Of a stretch of DNA of 64,000 bases, positions 12,001 to 20,389 are shown piece by piece (position 1 is the stretch's first letter; the number at the start of each line of letters is the position of its first letter). The stretch spans positions 6,111,028 to 6,175,027 of the forward strand of contig NC_081153.1 of assembly GCF_958295425.1 (NCBI RefSeq). Direction: 5' to 3'. The position numbers and the translations under genes are program-made. This DNA comes from Solea solea. Its lineage: Eukaryota > Chordata > Actinopteri > Pleuronectiformes > Soleidae. The notes under the pieces are model-generated. The model did not search any database, was not told where the DNA came from, and was given only the letters and a program-made list of their open reading frames with translations.

Positions 12001-12942
12001 AAAGCTGAAGCACATTTAGTCAGTGCTGACAATGACATATCATTTCAGAGTTAAGCTGCTGGTGATACTAATATTGAAAATGAAGTAAAAATGACTCTGA
12101 TGATTCTCTATCATCAGTATCAGAATTTTCAGTCCAAACGTTATAAAAGTAATTTAGCTGTGAGTACAACTATAAGTTTCACTAATTTTGGCACAAACTC
12201 AGGTCTTATAGCTAAGAAATCAACATTTTGACACTGTTTCTTTAATGATTTACATTAAATGTATAATTGTCTTTCAGCAAAAAAATTTTTTGAGAAAAAT
12301 AAGAACTCTAAACTATTTAAGATGATATAAGATGCGTATTTCAAGGAAAGTGTGTACAGAGTGAGTAAAAAGTGTGTGAAACTGGACATTTATTTAATTC
12401 AAGGAAAATAATATTTCTTCAAGGCAGAGGAAATTGATCCTGGAGGTTTTTTTTTTAAGTAAATGAATTATAAACTTCCTCTTCTTACCAGGGTTATCAT
12501 TCTTGTTCTTACTGCTTCTTCTGAGCTGGTCCTCTGAGGACAGACTCTGCCGGATGTACTCCCCAGAAACACACGACGACCCCGACGGGTCACCGCTGCC
12601 CAAAGCGGGATTGGTGCCACAGAGGTTCTGGCCCTCCGAGCTCAGTTCTGAGGTTGCGGCCTCCAGGAGCGGCAGGCAAACATTGTTCCGGATGTTTTGG
12701 GAGAGCATCTGTGGTGGGACTGCCCAGCTGGGTGGGTGCTGAGAATGAGGCAGGTGGCCTCCAAATGCCCCTCCATCTTCTCCTCCAGAGTAGCCACAGG
12801 GAGGCGAGGAGCTGGGTAGATCCAGGTAAGAGATGTGGTCACTACGGCCGTGCAGGGTCAGCGATGACTGGCTGATGGCTGGGTGTAGACCTTGGGATGG
12901 GGCATGGGGGCTACTTAGACAACCAAACAGAGAGTGATTCAT
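1..12942 (-). CDS. meox2: meox2, mesenchyme homeobox 2 (3' end cut by window edge)
   Basis: Homeodomain transcription factor of the MEOX/Mox family; family members act in the nucleus in somite, muscle and vascular development. Three exons are visible: 12942-12489, 6645-6473 and 52-1. The N-terminus [20 protein letters not shown] and the following [13 protein letters not shown] match MEOX2 rather than MEOX1. Exon 2 carries [20 protein letters not shown] and the Mox signature [19 protein letters not shown]. Exon 3 supplies [17 protein letters not shown], the recognition helix, with the intron placed between ERQ and VKVWF as in the family. Phases are consistent: exon 1 ends after codon base 1, exon 2 begins with bases 2 and 3 of a Glu codon. 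The C-terminal tail after the homeodomain lies left of the window. No long histidine run is present in exon 1, unlike mammalian MEOX2. Whether this is the a or b teleost paralogue cannot be decided here. Confidence 0.95.
1002..1088. repeat. dispersed short repeat, copy 1 (MITE-like)
   Basis: Contains the blocks ATTAGTCTGACTTAAACCAG, TCCAACTGAAATTGTACT and TTTCTCAAAGTCAGACTAA. These recur with changes at 4165-4244, and partly near 25165-25210, 26660-26700 and 43160-43200. The ends, TTAGTCTGACT and AGTCAGACTAA, are complementary, suggesting a small inverted-repeat element. The family is not named with certainty. Confidence 0.5.
3583..3755 (+). repeat. 3' end of a fish LINE-type retrotransposon (degenerate)
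   Basis: Carries the block TTTTTCCTTTCACCCCAAC followed by GTCGAGGCAGATGG, then a TCTCTATAATATTGTA-like block, GAGCCTTGAAG and GTTGTGATTTGGC. This order is typical of the 3' untranslated tail of abundant fish LINEs as I remember them. A shorter related piece is at 33062-33140. The usual ATTGA-rich end is missing here, so the copy is truncated or mutated. Confidence 0.55.
4165..4244. repeat. dispersed short repeat, copy 2 (MITE-like)
   Basis: Shares ordered blocks with 1002-1088: ATTAGTCCAGCTGAAATGGT, then ACATTTCTCAAAGTCAAACT. The preceding GGACTTTTAAAGTGTATATT also matches 25175-25205. It is a diverged member of the same small element family. Confidence 0.45.
5030..5068. repeat. perfect 16-bp inverted repeat with 7-nt loop
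   Basis: GTAAGTTGAGAGACGC at 5030-5045 is followed by a 7-base spacer GCTATAT and its exact reverse complement at 5053-5068. RNA from either strand could fold into a 16-bp stem. It lies inside meox2 intron 2; no flanking element was recognised. Confidence 0.9.
6473..6645 (-). CDS. meox2: meox2 exon 2: homeodomain helices 1 and 2
   Basis: The minus-strand acceptor TTTCAG ends at 6646 and the donor GTACGG begins at 6472. The exon translates as [19 protein letters not shown], then [20 protein letters not shown] and [18 protein letters not shown], covering the N-terminal arm and first two helices of the MEOX homeodomain. Its first two bases AG complete a Glu codon begun in exon 1, and it ends on a codon boundary. 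Confidence 0.96.
6698..6722 (+). other. G-quadruplex-type G-run cluster
   Basis: Four or more runs of three to seven G separated by single T residues, followed by another G8 run at about 6732-6739. The pattern fits G3+N1-7 on the plus strand, which is the template strand of meox2. The transcript is correspondingly C-rich, about 50-95 bases upstream of the exon 2 acceptor, where it may serve as an extended pyrimidine-rich tract. Confidence 0.6.
7470..7690 (+). repeat. possible LINE 3' region relic
   Basis: Reads GCTGCCCCATCAAATTCTG, then TTTTAAATCACTTTTAAAGA and later TCTTGTAAAACACTTTAAAT. This order resembles the end of fish LINE reverse-transcriptase ORFs and their tails (CCCA..TGGAA, TTTAAATC..TTAAA, AGCACTTTAAA) but is heavily decayed. 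Low confidence. Confidence 0.3.
9245..9964. repeat. duplicated 70-80 bp segment in direct orientation
   Basis: The first copy at 9245-9316 and the second at 9885-9964 share CAGAACACCACATTCAGAAA (with C/T changes), CAGAG..GTAAAAG, and AATGAAGTTAGAGTGAG. Their direct orientation and 640-base spacing suggest either a local duplication or two copies of one element. The intervening sequence is not duplicated. Confidence 0.6.
10010..10170. other. GC/CpG-rich block within an AT-rich intron
   Basis: About 160 bases are clearly richer in G+C and CpG than the surrounding intron, for example CACGATGCGGCCCTAAGCCG followed by CTCGTAAGCGGGGAGCG. It is open in two frames (9973-10248 plus, 10009-10224 minus) but neither peptide is recognised and there is no splice support. 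It could be a regulatory element or a mobile-element remnant. Confidence 0.4.
10348..11024. repeat. diverged tandem duplication, about 300-380 bp unit
   Basis: The first unit (about 10348-10640) and second (about 10646-11024) share, in order: GTGCTTTTGTCT, GGGAATATTTA, AATCTCATTCCAGT, TCACCACAAG, GAGTTTGATTTCCAT, TCTTTAAATCCCTGTAT, TCTGAGATCT and TAATTCCTCCT..GTTTGTTTATTT. The second unit contains roughly 80 extra bases. No coding potential is seen. Confidence 0.65.
12489..12942 (-). CDS. meox2: meox2 exon 1: start codon and N-terminal domain
   Basis: The ATG at 12942-12940 opens [20 protein letters not shown], the conserved MEOX2 N-terminus. About 151 codons follow, rich in Ser, Pro and Gly, with [19 protein letters not shown] near the end. 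The donor CCTG|GTAAGAAG gives an exon end at 12489; reading on would only add a spurious intronic tail. The His/Gln-rich run known from mammalian MEOX2 is replaced by a short [13 protein letters not shown] segment. Confidence 0.94.
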
Positions 12943-13360
12943 GGTTTGGGGTGTCCTCCAAACCCCCCTCTCTCGTAGCTATCAACCAAAAACTCTCCAA
13001 ATAGCAGGCAAGACAAAGACGAGAAAGAGGGAATCAGGGATGAGAGCAGCCTGAGACCCAGCTCTCCTCTGCAGAGGTTCAGACCTCCAGACCCTCCTCA
13101 TTCCAGGAGAAACCGGTCTGATGGAAGGTGGAGATGGTGGTGTTGAAAGAAGAGACCTCTGGTAATCCTGTGCGCACACACACGGTTGCCAGGCAGATGG
13201 TGGATAAACACTGAGAGGCTGAGAAGTATCTCGGATGACAGCGGCGAACGCCAGGACCACTGTGGAAGGAGTGGGCGATTCCAGGGAAGTAGTGCTGGAG
13301 AAGGAGAGAAGGAGGGAGGGAGCAACACTGGAGGAAGGAAGGGGGGGTGTTTTATATATA
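12943..13360 (-). promoter_or_regulatory. probable meox2 5' UTR with TATA-like box
   Basis: Immediately upstream of the meox2 ATG. The minus strand reads TATATAAAA at 13358-13350, followed by ACACCCCCCC. If this is the TATA box, transcription would start near 13320, giving a 5' UTR of about 380 bases. This is inference from a motif in a TA-rich stretch only. Confidence 0.3.
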
Positions 13361-13941
13361 TATGTACTGTATATGTGGGGTGTAACCTGAGATGTAGGCT
13401 GGGTCACTGGCTCTGCTGCTACTGACCACATGCATGTGATCATCCTCCAAGATGAAATGCTCAATAAATCTGACCCATTCCTTTAGTGCTGCCTCAGGAA
13501 AAGTGGGCAATTTATTCTGGAGCCTGGAGTTGTAGGAGCTGCAATGCATCAGAGCCAGAGAGCCGCTCTGTCACCGTCTGTTATTCTAATGACGGCAGGA
13601 TGGAAGTTTAAAAAGTGACTCCTACTTTTGCTTGATTTGTTGTGTTTGGTGAAATGATAGTGACAGCAATAAAACACTGGAAGCTGACAGGACTTTGAAA
13701 AGTTCATCTCCAATATTTTAGTGCTGGATGTTTTTACCCAAGCTTTCTTTTTACTATATGCTGCTGTGGCTTTCCTAGTTTTTTTTTTTGTTTTTTTTTT
13801 TTTTTTTGTTTAGTTACTTTGTTTTTGTTGCTTTGTTCTTCTTTTTTTTGCTTTTTAAGTCAGCCAGTTTGGTTCGCTTTGTGTAACCCAAGTTAAATCA
13901 GGGAATCAAGGCCAACATCTATAATTGGGTATATTTACATA
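13361..13941. other. meox2 upstream flank with T-rich tract
   Basis: Upstream flank of meox2. It includes a T-rich low-complexity run at about 13775-13860 and otherwise unique sequence. No gene was seen. Confidence 0.6.
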
Positions 13942-14176
13942 CACTGCCTGGCCAAAAAAAAATTTGCCACCTAAAAAAAAGGGTCACATCGTTGGACTGC
14001 CTTTAGCTTTGATTACGGCACTCATTCACTGTGGCATTTTTTCCATAAGCTACTGCAATGTCACAAGATTTAATTCCGTCCAGTGTTGCATTCATTTTTC
14101 ACTAAGCTCTTGTATTGATGATGGGAGAGTCGGGCCACTGAGCAAAGCCTTCTCCAGCATATCCCAAAGATTCTCA
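13942..14176 (-). pseudogene. Tc1/mariner transposase C-terminal relic with one terminal end
   Basis: The minus strand translates in one frame as ENLWDMLEKALLSGPTLPSS, then IQELSEK*MQHWTELNLVTLQ and *LMEKMPQ*MSAVIKAKG. This is the C-terminal part of a Tc1-type transposase (ENLWD..LE, MP.R..AVIKAKGG). Three in-frame stops inside the domain make it dead. Downstream it reaches a poly-A-rich stretch and ends GGCCAGGCAGTGTA, the CAGTG-TA end typical of Tc1 elements at a TA target. The rest of the transposase and the other terminal repeat are missing; the fragment stops where the minisatellite begins. Confidence 0.8.
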
Positions 14177-16552
14177 CATTTTTGACCGATTTTGGACAAC
14201 ATACAATACTATTACTTTTTTAACCGATTTTGGACAACATACTATACTATGATTTTTTTGACCGACTTTGGACAACATGCTACTATGACTTTTTTGACCG
14301 ATTTTGGACGACATGCTATACTATGACCTTTTGGACCAATTTTGGAGGACATATTATACTATGACTTTTTGGACGACATACTATACTATGACTTTTTTGA
14401 CCGATTTTGGACAACATACTATACTATGGTGGGTTCTCTCCGTGTTCTCCGGCTTCCTCCCACAGTCCAAAAACATGCAATGTGGGGATAGGTAAATTGA
14501 ACACTCTAAATTGACCATATAGGAGTGAGTGTGAGAGTGAATGGTTGTTTGTCTCTATCTGTGTGTGGCCCTGCGATGGACTGGCGAACTGTCCAGGGTG
14601 TACCCCGCCTATCGCCCGATGTAGCTGAGATTGGCACAGCACCCCCCGCGACCCTCTGGCAGAGGATAAAGCGGTAGATGATGACTGACTGACTGACTAT
14701 ACTATGACTTTTTTGACCGATTTTGGACAACATACTATACTATGACGTTTTTGACCGTTTTTGGACAACATACTATACTATTACTTTTTTGGTGATTTTG
14801 GACGACATACTATAATATGACTTTTTTGACCAATTTTGGACAACATACTATACTATTACTATTTTGGTGATTTTGGATGACATACTATAATATGACTTTT
14901 TTGATCGATTTTGGATGTTATACTATACTGTGACTTTTTGACCGATTTTGGACGACATGCTATACCATGACTTTTTTTGGTGATTTAGGACGACATACTA
15001 TACTATGACTTTTTTGACCGATTTTGGACAACATGCTATATTATGACTTTTTTGCCGATTTTGGAGGACATACTATACTATGACATTTTTTGGTGATTTT
15101 GGACAACATACTACACTATGACTTTTTTGACCGATTTTGGACGACATGCTACTATGAAATTTTTGACCGATTTTGGACGACATGACCTTTTTGACCAATT
15201 TTGGAAGACATATTATACTATGACTTTTTGGACGACATACTATACTATGACTTTTTTGACCGATTTTGGACGACATACTATCCTATGACTTTTTTGACCG
15301 ATTTTGGAGGACAAACTATACTATGAAATTTTTCGGTGATTTTGAGCAACAAACTATACTATGACATTGTTGACAGACTTTGGACGACATACTATACTAT
15401 TACTTTTTTGGTGATTTTGGAAAACATACTATAATATGACTTTTTTGACTGATTTTGGACAACATACTATACTATGACTTTTTTGGTGATTTTGGACAAC
15501 ATACTATACTATGACATTTTTGGTGTTTTGGACGACATACTATACTATGACTTTTTGACCAATTTTGGACAACATGCTATACTATGACTTTTTTGACCGA
15601 TTTTGCACGACATACTATACTATGAAATTTTTTGGTGATTTTGGACAACATACTATACCGTGACATTTTTGACCGATTTTGCACGACATACTATACGATG
15701 ACTTTTTGACCAATTTTGGAGGACATACTATACTATGACTTTTTTGACCGACTTTGGAGGACATACTATACTATGACGTTTTTTGACTGACTTTGGACGA
15801 CATACTATACTATGACTTTTTTGACCGACTTTGGACGACATGCTATACTATGACTTTTTTGACCAATTTCGGATGACATACTATGAAATTTTTTAGTGAT
15901 TTTGGACGACATACTATACTGTGACTTTTTTCCCCTAATTTGGAGGACATACTATACTATGACTTTTTTGACCGACTTTGGACGACATACTATACTATGA
16001 CTTTTTTGGCCGATTTTGGAGGATATACTATACTATGACATTTTTTGGTGATTTTGGACAACAAACTATACTATGACATCTTTGACCGGTTTTGGATGAC
16101 ATACTATACGATGACATTTTTGACCGATTTCGGACGATATACTATACTATGACATTTTTTGGTGATTTTGGACGACATACTATACTATGACTTTTTTGAC
16201 CAATTTTGGACGACATACAATATATGACTTTTTTGACCGATTTTGGACAACATACTATATATGACTTTTTTGACCGATTTTGGACGACATACTATACTAT
16301 GACTTTTTTTGGTGGTTTTGGACGACATACCAAACTATGACATTTTTGTAAAATTTTGGACGACATACTAAACACTGACATTTTTTATCAAATTTTGGAC
16401 AACATACTAAACTATGACTTTTTGGTGACTTTTTAGCCGACATACTAAACTATGACTCTTTTTGTCAAATTTTGGACGACATACTAAACTATGACAATTT
16501 TTCAAATTTTGGAGGACATTCAAAACTATGACTTTTTTGTCACATTTTGGAC
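14177..16552. repeat. minisatellite, 38-bp unit, about 55 copies
   Basis: Tandem array of a unit built from a T-run, then GACCGATTTTGGACGAC and ATACTATACTATGACTTTT. The middle block varies between GACCGATTTTGG, GACCAATTTTGG and GGTGATTTTGG. Units toward the right end (from about 16310) change to GTCAAATTTTGG and CATACTAAACTATGAC. A SINE fragment interrupts the array at 14429-14695. Unit length is not a multiple of three and there is no coding logic. It lies 1.2 kb upstream of the meox2 ATG. Confidence 0.95.
14429..14695 (+). mobile_element. 5'-truncated tRNA-type SINE inserted in the minisatellite
   Basis: Matches the body of the element at 53497-53842: TTCCTCCCACAGTCCAAAAA, GGTAAATTGAACACTCTAAA, GTGAATGGTTGTTTGTCTCT, GTCCAGGGTGTACCCCGCCT and GGATAAAGCGGTAGAT. 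The tRNA-like head is absent. It ends in a short (GACT)n tail and is flanked on both sides by ACTATACTATG, which is either a target duplication or simply the host repeat. Confidence 0.85.
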
Positions 16553-18939
16553 GACAGCCGAAAAAAGGCAATCAGAGATGGCAGACTTCACCCCACTCAC
16601 GCAACATGCCTCTGGCGCCCTCCGTCATGTTGGCAAGTGCAGCAATTGCGGAAGAACACACACACAGAGCCACCAAAAACAATACTTCACCCCCAATCCA
16701 TAGGGTGAAGTAATGATGCCAAAAAGCAATAGATACAGATTCATCTTCATTTTACACCACAGAAATTACATACATATACACCTGCTGTACCAAGTGCTGC
16801 TCGTCTTTTTTTTATTTTACAGTGACTTATTTGTGCACTAAATGTAAAACCTTTTTGGCAGGACTTCAGTGATTTGTAATTTCCCCCATTAGAGCCATAA
16901 ATTTGCTCGCTAGCAAACCAAACAGCAGTTGGAGCATATTTAAGTCACTTTCAAAAAAAAATTGGAAATAGCTTTGTGTGTGTGTTGCCAGGAAATGTAC
17001 AGCAGCGACATGAAAGTCAGACTCCAACCTCCTCATAGCTCACGGATGGTTGAGATGAACCGTTACAATCCACTTGAAACAGTTACACACGCTCTGGGAA
17101 ATGATTTTTCCTCTTTTTATTACGATTATTTTCCTTTTTGTGAAGGCAGTATGAGGGTATAGGCAGTGTGGGAGATCTGTATGTGTGTATGTTAAAATGT
17201 GAAAATAAATTTAAAGAAAGCATGTGCACAGAGGGAGGAGAGGAGAACTGGTTGAAACAAAAACAAAAACACACACACGAGCAACAGCAGGAGCAGCAGG
17301 AGGGTTCGGTCCTGTGCTACACATGCACCACATCCGCTGGTCCTGCTCGAGGTCCCGCAGCAAAACACTGTGTTTACCTAACAAATTAGGATAATTAGTA
17401 GCTGTGTAAAGTAATCCTCGGGTGTATGCCCACTGTGCATATCAATGCTCATATGGTTTCGCTTTAACGCAGCTGAGCAGCAGCAGCAGCTCCTCGGCTG
17501 GGCCTTCAGAGGTCGAGGCGAGTGTTTCTCCTCGCTCCTCACATGTCGTCGTGTGCCAAACGCTCCCATCATTCCTCAACACTAATGTGACAGCTTGCAG
17601 AGAGAGAGAGAGAGGACATGTTCCCTCAGGTGACCGCATAAGCAACATATACACTAAATATATATATATACACTATATCTATATATATGCATGTGTAACA
17701 GATTCCCACATATGTCACATATGTGGGGATCTAGTACACAATCTATGACATAATGACATGTATGTATAAAACATATTTGAACGCAGGATGATATATCTGT
17801 CTGAAATATGTAGGTTTTTCAAACTCATTTTTTTAAACCATATCAGTGATTTCCTAAGATTCACCCTGGTGGGCTGTGACGGTACTGCAGAAGGGCTGTG
17901 AGTACTTTATAAACGGATATATAAAGGTTTTTAAAAAGTTTTGTAATTAAGCTTCTGATAACCGTGAAATATTACTGATAAGGGAAAGTGAATTAAACAT
18001 TGACCACGACAAAATTAAATCCAACTGAACCACAAGTGAATTCAACAAGTAGAAAAAAAAAACAAGAAAAACACAATATTATATATATATTTTATATATA
18101 AGTTTTCAAGACAAATTAAACATTTTGCATTAATAGGTATGCACAGTTTGATGTGTTGCTGCTTCAAATATTAATTTTAGGAGTTAGCTTAGCGTATATA
18201 TATATACAATATTGAGTCAGTCTTTGAATTGATATTTTCCTTGCAGCAATCAATGAGTGATATGTGTAATGATAATACGTACTGTATTACATATCAATAT
18301 ATAAAGTAGGTGACATACAGTATGTGGCAATATTATTCTTAGTATAGGGACATTCTATATATGTGATATATCACATTTCTGTTTTTAACATTAAGCCACA
18401 CACACCTAGAGGGCTTTAGACTGTTTTACCTTACTTAATGCAACAAAGTCTTTAAACAGTTTTATGGAATAAAGTTTCCAAAATACTATAATTAATAATG
18501 CAGAAAAGCATGGGAATGTACAGTAAAATTTACATTTTTATGGGACAGATTTCAGATGTCAGTTGGACCTGTGTCACTATTTATGTCGTTGAAATAACAG
18601 CGATGACACTGGAAAAATTAGATAAAAGAATGCTTTTATTTTTCAAGTGATGAACATTTTGCACAATTGTGTAAAATTAAACTACCTGATAACTTTTTCA
18701 AAACCAAGTATTTTGGTTTTGAAACTTAATCAATAAAGTTACAACTATTATTGGGAATAATACAGAAAAAAAGGCTTTTTTATTTTATGTTTGTTTGAAG
18801 ATATGTCCTCTCCATGTATTTAAGATCATTGAATGTTCTCCTACTGCCCCCGGCTGTGCTGTGTGTGTATAACACTAGTCTGCACATTAGAAGGGAATAT
18901 AACTTTATTAGTATATTGATACCAACAGTATCCAGCCTA

Positions 18940-19042
18940 GCACACACACACACACACATATCTATATATCTATATATATAGATATATATATATATACACA
19001 TATGTATATATTACATACGTATATTTGTGTGTGTGTGTTGAC
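18940..19042. repeat. compound (CA)n/(TA)n microsatellite
   Basis: A (CA)n run is followed by alternating TATATA/TCTATA blocks and then (TG)n. The CA and TG ends are complementary, so the tract could form a weak hairpin. Confidence 0.8.
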
Positions 19043-19171
19043 AATGACTGAATGTTGTGTCTTTCTTTTAATCTGGTGTTGGAATGATTTCTGATTTGTT
19101 GGCTGTGTGTTCTCTCCTGTGCACCTTTGATTAGATTTGACTTTAAAAAGACACACTCCTCATAATTCACA

Positions 19172-19190
19172 GGGTTAGGGTTAGGGTTAA
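19172..19190 (+). repeat. interstitial telomere-like repeat, three TTAGGG copies
   Basis: GGGTTAGGGTTAGGGTTAA is seen directly. Three units are too few for a telomere end; this is an internal short run. Confidence 0.9.
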
Positions 19191-19891
19191 AAACCCGGTC
19201 ACAGAGTCACAGGAACTCTCTGTGGGGACTTGTGCAACAATGAAAAACAGATGATGAGCACATGGGTAAAAAAAAGTGACATTTCCCAGAAGCACAGTGT
19301 GACCCTGATGATTGTGGCCTGCTGGTAGAAGAAACCTCTGGGCTATAACAGGGAACGTGGAAAACCACAATATAGAATCAGTAAATAACTAAGTTTATAC
19401 ATTTTTTATTTTTATTATTAATCCATCTGCTGTTTTAAAAGTCTTCCGTGTTTCAATATCAAAATCAAGTATCCGCCGATGGATCAAAATTATCCAAATG
19501 CAAATGGTTGTTTTCCATTTTTTTTTACTTCTTTAACACCTCGCTTTCCTTGCCACATGGTGGCGCCACTCGGCCACTTCTGAATAATGTGACACAATCT
19601 GACAAGAACTGAGCAGGGAAGATGGAAAACCTTATTGTGAGTTATTGCAACAACAAAAAATAAAAGTCTGTACAGCCCTTCACCTTAAAGACGAAACATG
19701 TGGAAAAGAAAACAAAACGTTGTTAACAGTTCAGAGGTCGTATAATACAGACACAGATGTCTGCTTACATAATTTACAGCTCTCGCGAGATTATTATCTC
19801 CACTGATAAACATTCACGCGATGATTGCGGATCATGATTAATATTCAGACACAGCAGCAGCAGCAGCAGGAGGAACATATATCAATTTGTC

Positions 19892-20198
19892 TTTATTTCA
19901 TATACATATAGAAAATGTTTGGCACATTTCTGCATTTAAATCACCTTTTATATACACATATATGTATATATACATACATATATATGTATAAATATATATC
20001 TATATATATATTTTTCATCTTCACTTCCTTGGCTTTACCAGTCACTGTGATACACTGATAAACTGACCCCCCCCCCCCCTCCAAAAAAAGGCAATCTTGG
20101 CACTTGTTCACATTCATCAGGACGCTCGACGACAGCACAGGTTCCCGACAGGACAGAGTCTCATTGTGAATGTCACTCAACCACTACTGTCTCTACTG
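19892..20198 (-). other. eepd1 3' UTR with candidate AATAAA signal
   Basis: Follows the eepd1 stop codon at 20199-20201. The minus strand carries AATAAA at 19897-19892, about 300 bases after the stop, a plausible polyadenylation signal. The interval contains a C/G homopolymer run near 20058-20070 and TA-rich microsatellite sequence (19955-20010). Confidence 0.5.
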
Positions 20199-20389
20199 TC
20201 ACCGCTCGTGTTTGGGCATAATGTCTCTCCTGTCCACCGCCGCCGTGCCGGGTCTGCTCAGCTCTTTCGGGGACACGTCTGCGTAAAACTCCGCCACCAC
20301 GGGACAGTGATCCGACGCCACGCCGCCCCACGACCAGTTATCGGGGATCCAGGGGTTGGTCAGTCCCTCCCGCACGACCGTGCACTGAC
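20199..20389 (-). CDS. eepd1: eepd1 exon 7 (last coding exon)
   Basis: Acceptor CCTGACAG, then GQCTVVREGLTNPWIPDNWS and WGGVASDHCPVVAEFYAD, ending with IMPKHER and TGA. The SDHCPV motif supplies the catalytic Asp-His pair of the EEP fold and is intact. The first two bases complete the Gly codon from exon 6. Confidence 0.96.

Larger units (their letters stand above)
6646..12488 (-). other. meox2 intron 1 (5.8 kb)
   Basis: Bounded by donor GTAAGAAG after exon 1 and acceptor TTTCAG before exon 2. Contents are a G-run cluster near the acceptor (6698-6739), a LINE-tail-like stretch around 7470-7690, a duplicated segment (9245-9316 and 9885-9964), a CpG-rich block (10010-10170) and a diverged tandem duplication (10348-11024). 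The remainder is AT-rich sequence in which I see nothing coding. Confidence 0.85.
16553..19891. other. meox2-eepd1 intergenic sequence
   Basis: Mostly unique AT-rich sequence. It includes a short CAG-type run (17476-17492), TA-rich stretches (17655-17690, 18080-18110), CA/TA microsatellites (18940-19040) and a three-copy telomere-like motif at 19172-19190. I found no exon. Confidence 0.7.

Noticed and set aside
12394..12488. Extension of the meox2 exon 1 frame to a stop at 12394
   Set aside because: A strong donor GTAAGAAG at 12488 joins in phase to the homeodomain exon; the read-through residues are intronic.
15073..15276. Repetitive open frame with SKIGQK repeats
   Set aside because: Artefact of the 38-bp unit; the unit length is not a multiple of three and the frame carries no start or context.
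14177..16552. CRISPR-like repeat array
   Set aside because: Units are contiguous without unique spacers, the host is a vertebrate, and unit variants are tandem duplicates: an ordinary minisatellite.
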